From contig NW_006499897.1 of NCBI RefSeq assembly GCF_000471905.2, forward strand, positions 4,395,228-4,459,227: a DNA stretch of 64,000 nt, read 5' to 3'. The DNA comes from Amborella trichopoda (Eukaryota > Streptophyta > Magnoliopsida > Amborellales > Amborellaceae). Every line of letters begins with the position of its first letter. Position 1 is the stretch's first letter. Shown piece by piece: positions 56,283 to 64,000 of the stretch. Made by a program: the position numbers and the translations under genes. Below the pieces are notes generated by a model, which saw only the letters and a list, made by a program, of their open reading frames with translations, searched no databases and had not been told where the DNA came from.

Positions 56283-59200
56283 GAGATGAACTTGGCAGCA
56301 GTGTGGCAATCACTGCATACTCTAAGGTTCTTACTGACACGAATCGTTGTCCCTGGTAGTGTATTGATGATCCCAAACGCCATGGCCAACTTCTCGCTGT
56401 GACCGCACAAAAGAATTTCTTTCTCGCTCTCTTCGATATCATGCAAAACGCAGGTTGTGTCAGGTACATATCCTTCCTTCCTCATTGCTTCTGCCAATCT
56501 CTTCAGTAAAGCATACAGCTTCCCGCTCTGAGGGTGAAGAGTGCCCCCTGCTAAAAACTTGTGCACCCCATCACCAACCTCTATCCAGCTACACCCAGGC
56601 TCTTTCTTTACCCCTTTGTTTTTCATAAGAGAGCGCACCTCCATTGCCTTGGCCCACATACTGGCAGCAGAATATATGTTGGAAAGGAGTACATAGTGAC
56701 TAGCGATTGTTGGCTCGAGGTGGAATAGGTGATGGGCTGCTATTTCCCCTAGTTCGACATTGCCATGGATCCTACAGGCCCCAAGTAAGCTACTCCAGAC
56801 CCCTGCATGTGGTGTAAATGGCATGGATAAAATAAGATGATAGGCCTCATCCAAATGACCTGCGCGACCTAATAGGTCCACCATGCAAGCGTAGTGGTCA
56901 GGTTGAGGATCTACTGAGAAGTCTCTCCCCATCCTTGAAAACACTTCTCGACCCTCATTCACAAGCCCTGAATGGCTACAAGCCGCGAAAATGGCAATAA
57001 ATGTGATTTCATTGGGCCTCACATAATTTAGTTCCATTTTCTTGAACAGCTGCAAGGCCTCAGTACCATAACCATGCATCCCGTAGGCCATTATCAGTAC
57101 ATTCCACGTGATCAAGTTTCTCTCAGGCATTCTATCGAAGAAAATTTGCGCTAGACCTAAATACCCACATTTGGCATACATATCAACTAATGCACTCCCC
57201 ACAGTTACTTCTGCCTCCAACCCATTCCGAATTGCATAGGCATGAATCTCTCTCCCCTTGTGTAAAGCAGACAGTGCTGCGCAAGCTGGGAGCACGGTCA
57301 TGAGTGTAATTGAATTGGATCTATAGCCCATGTGATGCATCTCTCGAAGAAGGCCAAGTGCCTCGTCATGAAGCTCAGCCAATACAAATCCGGTTATCAT
57401 GGTATTCCATGACACTGAGTCCTTGGACGCCATACCTGAAAAGATTGTTCGAGCAGTCCGTAGTTGCCCACCCCTCGCATACATATCCAAGAGTGCATTT
57501 TGCACGAACTTGTCACCTTGCCAACCCCTCTTCACTATGTAAGAGTGCATGTCTTTGCCCTGATGGAATTCCCCACTCCGTGCACATGCAGGGAGCACGC
57601 TCACCATCGTGGTAGGGTTTGGCTTGAGCCCAGAAGGCTCCATTCTCACAAAGAGCTGCAAGGCCTCTATATCAAAGCCGTTTTGCGCATACCCTGTGAT
57701 CACTGCATTCCACAATGCAATGCTCCAATCTGAAACCATTTCAAATACATGAAGAGCTTCTTGAACCCGACCACAATTACAATACATGTCAACAAGAGCG
57801 CTTCCGACATAGGCATTAAGGAAAAGGTCGTCATTTCTCATGGCATAGGCATGTATCTCAATGCCGTGGTTCAGTGCTCCAGTTTGTGCACAGGCAGGGA
57901 GCACACTGGCAAGTGTGACACCATCGGGCTTGACACCAGCCATGGAGCGTAACATGGCCAACGCATCTTCGAACCTGCCATTTTGCGCATAGGCAGCCAC
58001 CATTGTGTTCCATGACACTAAACCATGATTTACAACCCTCTCAAAAACCATTCTTGCATCACCCAACCTCCCCAACTTTGCGTACGTGGCCATGAGAGCA
58101 TTGGTTGTGAATGTCTGATCATCGAGCCCTGTTCTTAGAATGTAGCAATGGGCTTCTTGGCAATGGGACAGCAAGCTAAGTTGTGCAGAGGCCTGCAATA
58201 GGCTGATCAGAGAAAACGAGCTGGGGCTCACCCCACCCCACACCATGGATTGGAACTCCTGCAGTCAAGGTTCAAAAATCCATCATAAAAGACCATAACA
58301 CTAAGGAGCCATTAACATTATGTAGTTGTAACAATTGCCACAATGGTTGTGATACAGGAAAACCTTAAGAGAAACCAAAAAAAAGATGTAATACTCCCTA
58401 AATTTTGTATTCATTGAATTTATAGATACTAAAAGGGTATTTGCAGATGTAAATTTCTATAATCTTTTTGATAAATGTTATAATGGGTGACATTGAAAAG
58501 GAAGCGGAAACAAAGCCGCAAGTTTTCATTTTATAAAACCCACTACAATGGCGATTATGCCATTACTTAATGTCCATTAAAAAACAGGTCTCACGTATTC
58601 TCAACAAGAATTTCTGGTCTGTTTTGTCACCGTTAAATAGCATGAAAAGGATTTATTCTCATTATTTCATAAAACATGCCTGCAATGCCCTCTCCCACTG
58701 CTCACCCTGGCACAGTGCCCCAATCATCGAGTTCCATGACACCTGATCTCTTTCAGGCATTTTATCAAACACCCTCTTCGCTTTCTCCACAAGCCCACAT
58801 TTCCCATACATGGTCAGAATTGTATTACCCACTGTCACAGAGGACTCAGAGTACCCAGTCTTAACTGCCTGCGCATGAGCCTGCTCACCAATTTCCAAGC
58901 CTTTGAGGCCTGATGCCGCCTTGAGAATAGCAGGAAAGATGAAATTATCAGTAAAAGGTCCAGCCTCAAGCATAACAATGTAGAGGAAGAGAGCCTCTTT
59001 GAATAGGCCGGAGCGCACATAACCTCGAATCATCTCCGTCCACAATTGGAGACTTGGTTCGGGGATTTGGCTGAAGGCAGAGGCCGCCTCGGCCATGCTG
59101 TTGCAAGAAGCATAGGTGCAGGCGAGGTCAGGCATGAGGTGATGGAGTTTTGGGTGGGTTAGCATTTCAGAGTGGAGGGCTCGGGCCTCGTCTAGGGACG

Positions 59201-59372
59201 TGGTTCGACTGCAGTCATGGAGCAGGGTTCTGAGCGAGTTCACAGGAAGTGAGAGAATGGGGTTGCGATTTTCTGTTTGCTTGGTATGGGAGAGTTGGAG
59301 AGGGAGTGGGGTAAGAGGTGTGTTGGGGTGGAGACAGTACGAGACTAAGGGAGATCCTATCGCTGCAGCCAT
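56192..59372 (-). CDS. OTP84: PLS-DYW pentatricopeptide RNA-editing factor, OTP84-like
   Basis: Exon 1 is 58680-59372 and exon 2 is 56192-58258, giving about 919 residues. It starts MAAAIGSPLVS with a Ser/Leu/Thr-rich leader fitting a plastid transit peptide. PLS-type repeats follow (for example VSWNTMVAAYAQNGRFEDAL, VGSALVDMYAKCG), then E/E+ and a DYW domain with HSEKLAMAFG, CSDCH and the final CSCGDYW. The deaminase-like zinc residues HSE and CxxC are present. From memory, the order and wording follow Arabidopsis OTP84, which edits ndhB, ndhF and psbZ transcripts in chloroplasts. The junction ALQ|EFQSM restores the repeat that OTP84 has at this place and uses a GC donor (CAG|GCATGT) with TGCAG acceptor. 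Tandem duplications cover both start and stop codons. Confidence 0.85.
58259..58679 (-). other. GC-AG intron of the OTP84-like gene
   Basis: The donor is CAG|GCATGT and the acceptor TTGACTGCAG|GAG, 421 bp, phase 0. Without splicing the frame ends four codons later. No GT donor gives the expected protein. GC donors make up about one percent of plant introns. Confidence 0.75.
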
Positions 59373-59496
59373 GTCAATCTCTCTCTCTAACCACCTGTTA
59401 TCTATCTCTTTACTCCGCCATGGGAGATCCTACCGCTGCAGCCATGTCACTCTCTCTCTCTAACCAGCTGTTATCTGTCTCCTTACTCCGCCATGC
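59351..59496. repeat. 73-bp tandem duplication across the OTP84-like start
   Basis: 59351-59423 and 59424-59496 are near-identical (GAGATCCTA(T/C)CGCTGCAGCC, then CTCCGCCATG). The outer copy supplies an upstream ATG at 59445 on the minus strand. It opens an 11-codon frame (MAAAVGSPMAE, stop) out of frame with the main start. Confidence 0.85.
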
Positions 59497-60606
59497 TCTT
59501 TTAATCTCGCTCGGCCGTCAGGCCATAGTTTGTGGCATAGGCCGTGCTTTTTTGGGCCGGCCCCACTAGGATTGTAAAATTCGGGCCGGCCGTCCGGCGG
59601 GCCCGACTAGTATTGCACATTTCGCTTAGGTTCAGCCGAAGAGGCCGAAGCCTTCATATTTTATGTCTAGATTGTTGAACGGAAGCTTGCAGTTGCTGCT
59701 TCAGTAGCCGGAGAGGTCGAAGCTTTCAGATTTTAGGCTTACATTGAAGGGAAGCTTGCAGTTGTTGTTTCGATTAGATTCTGGCAGAAACTTTGATCGC
59801 CTAAGCAAAGAAATATTTATATAAAAAATTTTTTTGTTGTTTAAAATTTTTGTTTTTATTTTTTATATAAATGTTTAATTTATTCATATGAAATTTTAAA
59901 AAAAAAAACAAAGCTTTCTTCCAAATCGACCGAAGCACCGAATTGCTTCAATAAAACTCCGAAACGAAATATCTATATAGAAATATTTTTTGTTGTTTGA
60001 ATTTTTTATTTTTTATTATTTTTATATAAATATTTAATTTATTTTTATAAATTTTTTAAAAAATAAAAACCTTTCTGCTAAATTGGCCGAAGCACCGAAT
60101 TGATTCAATAAAACTCCAAAGCCAATCGACGACTGCCAGCCCTATGCCAAAGAGAACATCAGTTGTTATATGATAGCTTTTGCTATTCAAGTTATAGCAC
60201 TCATAACGCTCAAAAAGTTGGGTAAACGGGAAATGGGGGGAATGACAGTCACTATAAATGAAAGATTTGGGAATTTTGGGAAACTGGTTTCTATGAGGAA
60301 TGTAAACGTTTGAACCCGAATTAGAAATTCAGCTTTATGATGGAGATTGCAACGGATTATGATTCTACTGTAAATATCATTGTGATTATTCACTAGAATG
60401 TACTATAGAAATCAACTGCTCCTCCACTCAAGTTCATTGCTATCAATAGTTAATCTCATTAACAATATGGATGTTAATTCATGTTTTTTCAAGTACTATT
60501 TCGAATTCATGATTTCTGCAAGAGAAAAGGCCATTTACTAAAGCTTGGAGGAGCAGAGAGGTCAGGCTTTCTCAGCCAAAAGAGTATAATGTTTCCGCAA
60601 AATTCA
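59497..60606. other. spacer between two minus-strand genes, direct repeats
   Basis: GC-rich 59510-59610 (GGGCCGGCC words) is followed by two repeats of about 70 bp (59632 and 59704, with GGAAGCTTGCAGTTG) and two of about 155 bp (59806 and 59966, with ACCGAAGCACCGAATTG and TTCAATAAAACTCC). No gene is seen. The promoter of the OTP84-like gene must lie in 59500-59700, but no TATA box is evident. Confidence 0.5.
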
Positions 60607-60900
60607 ATAAGCAAGACTCTGAAATATAAATCAGAAAAAAGGGATTGTAGCTCCCATAAGCAAGACTCTGAAACATAAACCAGAAAGAGGGATTGTAGCT
60701 CCCAAATTTTATTCCGTTAGAATATTTTACACTGTTTATACTGAACCTTAAATCCTAAACCCTATACCCAAAACCCTAACCACAATCAAAATTTCAGCCA
60801 AAAACACTGATTTCAGGCCGATCCAGCCACCGAATATCAAACTACAATTAAAATTTCAGCCAAAACATGATTTCAGGCCGATCCAGCCACCACATATCAG
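60607..60900. repeat. two short tandem duplications 3' of WRNIP1
   Basis: ATAAGCAAGACTCTGAAA with GGGATTGTAGCTCCCA occurs at 60607 and 60657. TTTCAGGCCGATCCAGCCAC with its lead AAAATTTCAGCCAAAA occurs at 60783 and 60844. Both pairs are about 50-60 bp units. Confidence 0.85.
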
Positions 60901-60975
60901 ACAACAAACCACCCACCGAAACAGGCCAAAAATTTGAAAAAATATATGGGGAAAACAGTGCCTTCTTCCAAATCT

Positions 60976-62784
60976 TTACCCATATGGGGGCCAATTCAAG
61001 AATTTGCGCCCCACCATGGAAGGTGGCATATACTCTTGTTCAGTTGGGCCACTTTGTGAAGGAGGATACACATAGCCTTCGCCATATCCAAGCTCTTTCA
61101 TCAGCTTCGTGGGCGCATTCCTCAGATGCATTGGCACTGGCTCGTTTTGAGCCCCCACCTCTCTCACCACCCTCTGCGCCTCCCCAATCGCCTCATAAAC
61201 TGCCACTGACTTTGGCGCCAATGCCAGATATGCAACGCATTGCGCGAGGCAAACATTGCACTCAGGCATCCCAATGAAATGGCACGCCTGATAGCAAGCC
61301 ACGGCCTGTGTAAGAGCTGCTGTGTCGGCCAGCCCCACATCCTCACTCGCGAACCTCACAAGCCGTCGTGCAATGTAGAGTGGCTCCTCGCCACCCTCGA
61401 TCATGCGCACAAGCCAGTACAGTGATGCATCAGCATCCCCTCCGCGCATTGACTTGTGGAGTGCACTGATAAGGTTGTAGTGCTCCTCGCCGGCACGATC
61501 GTATGCCAAGTGTTTGCATTGCATTGCTTCCTTCACGTCGTCAATGGTCACTTTCATGAATGAGATGGTGTTGCTTGTGCCGTCGCCATCGTCCGAGGAG
61601 GTAGCAGGGGGGTCAGAGGAGGAGGCAGTAGGGGCTAGCTTGAAGGATGGGGTGTAGGTTACGGCCTCACGCCCACCTTCAAACCTCTTGAAAGGTATAG
61701 AGTTGGATGCAGGGTCCTCAGTTAGAGTTTGCCGGCGCACCGCAGCTGAGCTAGCGGCATTTTCTAATGCGTTGAGGGCAACTCGTGCATCACCCTCACA
61801 CCCACTCGCAAGCAATTGTATGGCCTCAGCATCGACATGAACACCAGACACACTCAACGATCGTAGCGAGGGGACAAGGCCACGAATGGTATCAGAGACG
61901 GCTCTCTCGATGAGGATAGCGACATGTGGAGGCTCGAGCCTCTTGAGTGTGAGGACTGTGCACCTGGAGAGCAATGGTGTAACCAAATGGAAAGAAGGGT
62001 TCTCAGTGGTGGCCCCGAAGAGAACAATGCTACCGTCCTCGACAGCAGGCAGGAAGGAGTCCTGCTGCGACTTGCTGAAGCGGTGCACCTCGTCGATGAA
62101 GAGGACCGTCCTCAGCCCCTGCACCTTCCTTAACTTCCGTGCCTCATCCACCGCGTCCCGCACCTCCTTCACACCGGCGGTCACTGCCGAGAGGGAAACG
62201 AAGTGGTGGGTATGTGAGGCAGACCGAGCGATGGCACGGGCAAGGGAGGTCTTGCCGGTACCCGGTGGGCCCCACAATATGATGGATGGCAGGCGATCGC
62301 ATTCCATGGTCACCCTTAATATGGATCCTTTCCCCGTGAGGTGGTCTTGCCCTACAACTTCGTCGATGCTTGTTGGGCGCATGCGTTCAGCGAGTGGGGC
62401 GTTCAATTGGGGTCGGGTTTGCGATGCCGGGGGCTTGGCCAAGTCCTTAGGGGCGAGTAGGTTCCAGCTCGAGCCCTTGAGCTTCTTCAGGGGTGGCTCT
62501 GCCTCTGACTCTTGCTCCCGCGCTTCTTCTTCGATTGTCTCTGTATTTATTTGGGGATCCATGGTTTTTTCATTTTTGGGTCTCAAAGTGGGGGAAGAGG
62601 AGGAGCCGTGAAAGTAGTGATCGACTCGACCATGCTGCTGGTGTGGCTTCATTGGAGGAGATGGGGTTGAGGATTTGTTGTTGAGGATCCATTCTGTGGC
62701 TTTCACAATGGACTTTCCCCCTGTTGCTGCTAATGCCTGGGATGCAAGGTCTTGGGGAAACCCCATATTCAAAAGTTGGTCCAT
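60976..62784 (-). CDS. WRNIP1: WRNIP1/RarA-type AAA+ ATPase, single exon
   Basis: About 602 residues from the Met at 62784; the frame is open to a further ATG at 62856. I prefer 62784 because it begins MDQLLNMGFP, the start of a UBA ubiquitin-binding domain, which is N-terminal in this family as I recall it. After a variable acidic linker with a KKLK basic patch comes the AAA+ core: Walker A GPPGTGKTS (about residues 172-180), Walker B LFIDEVHR, sensor GATTENPS and the arginine-finger region LLSR. The C-terminal MgsA/RarA tetramerisation part includes HLAYDRAGEEHYNLISALHK, SMRGGDADASLYWL and SEDVGLAD. These nuclear ATPases act at stalled replication forks. The gene is intronless here and GC-richer than its surroundings. 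Confidence 0.92.
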   Translation of the reverse strand: MDQLLNMGFPQDLASQALAATGGKSIVKATEWILNNKSSTPSPPMKPHQQHGRVDHYFHGSSSSPTLRPKNEKTMDPQINTETIEEEAREQESEAEPPLKKLKGSSWNLLAPKDLAKPPASQTRPQLNAPLAERMRPTSIDEVVGQDHLTGKGSILRVTMECDRLPSIILWGPPGTGKTSLARAIARSASHTHHFVSLSAVTAGVKEVRDAVDEARKLRKVQGLRTVLFIDEVHRFSKSQQDSFLPAVEDGSIVLFGATTENPSFHLVTPLLSRCTVLTLKRLEPPHVAILIERAVSDTIRGLVPSLRSLSVSGVHVDAEAIQLLASGCEGDARVALNALENAASSAAVRRQTLTEDPASNSIPFKRFEGGREAVTYTPSFKLAPTASSSDPPATSSDDGDGTSNTISFMKVTIDDVKEAMQCKHLAYDRAGEEHYNLISALHKSMRGGDADASLYWLVRMIEGGEEPLYIARRLVRFASEDVGLADTAALTQAVACYQACHFIGMPECNVCLAQCVAYLALAPKSVAVYEAIGEAQRVVREVGAQNEPVPMHLRNAPTKLMKELGYGEGYVYPPSQSGPTEQEYMPPSMVGRKFLNWPPYG

Positions 62785-63350
62785 CTCTTCCCAAACCCTA
62801 ATAACCCTAATTCTACACTGCGAACTGGAGGAGTGAAAGGGCCCTGGCTTCTCCACTCTAATCCGGAAATAGAGATGAGGGAGGGTTTCTTCTTGAAGTG
62901 GTACTCTGCTGGTTTCTTCTCTAATACTTTAGTGGAGATTCGACAGGGAAGATGTATGCGAATTTGAGGGTTTATTTTTCCATGTGAAATTAGGGTTTTG
63001 GTGGGGCTTTTGATGAGGTGAAAAGCATGGTGTTATGGTGTGGAGGGAACCGATACACCCGTGTTGGAGGCGTAAGCGACAGGAAATGCCGCTCTTTCTC
63101 TCTCCCAATCACTGCACAACTCTACTCTACTGCACTACATTTGCGGCTTTTGCACTCTCCTCCAATTTCCTCAACGCTTACTCTTGTTTCCTTAGGCGGT
63201 CGGCTTGTTCGCATTCTATGGACATCGTGGTGGGAATCGGTTTTGCGAATAAAGGATCATGTCTGGCTTCGGTGCTGCGCTTGACGGGCGAGAATGGCCA
63301 GGCCAGGACCCAGCCCTGCCCTTGTCGGACACTGTGGAGGGAAATGGTTA
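62785..63350. other. WRNIP1 5' region, possible shared promoter
   Basis: This stretch is the leader and promoter side of WRNIP1, moderately GC-rich. Plus-strand open frames from 63018 and 63035 overlap and match nothing I know, so a divergent gene is not called. No clear TATA box is seen. Confidence 0.4.
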
Positions 63351-63606
63351 AGGATGGCAACAGATCAAGGCTGGCCCTGGACCTGCCCAACTCCTCAAAG
63401 CCATGGCCTTGGCCCTGGCCCTCGTCCTACAAAAGCTACGCCCCAAGACCCGGCTAAAAGCAAATAAGAAAAAATAAGAGAAAAATGAGGGTCACACTAG
63501 CTCGAACTGGGCTAGCACAGGCCCTAGCTTGATCCTCGGGCCCCAGTTTGTAGTCTAGGTCTTACTTTTTTCGGACCTGGCGGCCTAGCTCATTGCCAGC
63601 CCTATT
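63351..63606. mobile_element. hAT-like MITE
   Basis: AGGATGGCAAC at the left and CATTGCCAGCCCTA at the right are inverted, in the same style as the elements at 31943 and 34384. The interior is rich in GGCCCTGG and CTAGCTCG words. No clear target duplication. Confidence 0.5.
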
Positions 63607-63620
63607 AGTGTCAGAGCATG

Positions 63621-63640
63621 TATATATATATATATATATA
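63621..63640. repeat. (TA)n microsatellite
   Basis: Ten TA units immediately precede the next element. Confidence 0.9.
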
Positions 63641-64000
63641 GGGTGCAGTTTGTATAGAGCCTAAGCTCTAAATAATCAAATTAGAGCCTACCTTCAAATA
63701 GTATTGAGAAATGTGGTCTCAATACCATAAATCTTTGTGATAGCCTTAAAATATATTTTCATATTTATTTATAAATTTTAATGCATAAAAAATAGTCTAG
63801 ATTGACAGATTTATGAAATCTTGAAAATTGATGGCCCAAAAAAGTGTTACAAAATACACTATTTCCAAAACTTGAAATCTTTTTTCTTTCTCATGTCCAT
63901 GGAGCTTGATGTCGAGATGTTTAATTTGAAGATATTTGGGCATCAAAACAACCTCTTCTAGTGAACATATACGATTGTTAAGAGGGCTCCATATAAACTT
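63641..64000 (-). mobile_element. Mutator-like MITE, copy d, reaches window edge
   Basis: The left end is GGGTGCAGTTTGTATAGAGC followed by CTAAGCTCTAAATAATCAAA. It follows the TPS2-intron copy closely (CTACCTTCAAATAGTAT, AACTTGAAATC, AAACAACCTCTTCTAGTGAA). The last few bases of the right end, expected to read TTCCC, lie beyond the window. It is inserted next to a TA microsatellite. Confidence 0.7.

Noticed and set aside
58662-58679. OTP84-like gene as two separate genes or a frameshifted pseudogene
   Set aside because: A GC-AG splice gives exactly the expected repeat sequence with no loss, which is simpler.
61886-62611. 241-codon plus-strand frame opposite WRNIP1
   Set aside because: It is an antisense shadow of the GC-rich WRNIP1 coding sequence.
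63018-63457. Two overlapping plus-strand frames upstream of WRNIP1 that might be a divergent gene
   Set aside because: They overlap in different frames, match nothing known, and run into an hAT-like MITE.

Overview
This window is plant nuclear DNA. The genes carry GT-AG introns, the host families are plant ones (a TPS-b terpene synthase pair, CYP76-type P450s, a DYW pentatricopeptide protein, a plant WRNIP1 ATPase), and the long AT-rich gaps are full of plant transposons (hAT, Mutator-like MITEs, Copia LTR pieces, RTE and L1 LINEs, a tRNA-derived SINE). I cannot name the species. A woody angiosperm would fit the transposon load, but that is inference.

Layout. 1-3130 is the 5' part of an hAT transposon (BED finger plus DUF659, minus strand). 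4430-5059 is the second exon of a CYP76-like P450 (copy 1) with no first exon in view. 6774-11945 is a decayed Copia element. 14911-21779 is a seven-exon TPS-b gene on the minus strand, broken by a stop in exon 6. 22000-34550 is transposon-rich and holds a P450 pseudogene (copy 2, 32337-33207), split by a solo LTR in the haem-binding motif; a relic of a P450 promoter lies 6 kb upstream. 35249-39274 is the best-preserved P450 (copy 3, two exons). 45132-49608 is a second TPS-b gene on the plus strand, open from exon 2 to the stop. 49600-56100 holds a 2.5 kb foldback element packed with a purine-rich tandem array, then MITEs. The right end is conserved housekeeping sequence: an OTP84-like chloroplast editing factor (56192-59372, minus) and WRNIP1 (60976-62784, minus).

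How the parts relate. The two TPS genes share exon sizes and intron sequence, and the three P450 copies share intron, promoter or 3' flank, so a TPS and P450 neighbourhood was duplicated here. TPS-b enzymes usually make monoterpenes and CYP76 enzymes often oxidise monoterpenols, so this may be a small monoterpenoid gene cluster, now partly decayed. Copy 3 and the plus-strand TPS are the only candidates for activity, and each has a problem at its 5' end. The most checkable oddities are a GC-AG intron in the OTP84 gene, tandem duplications on both its start and stop codons, a deletion over a splice acceptor in the plus-strand TPS, and a Mutator-like MITE family with 9-bp target duplications and a paralogous empty site.
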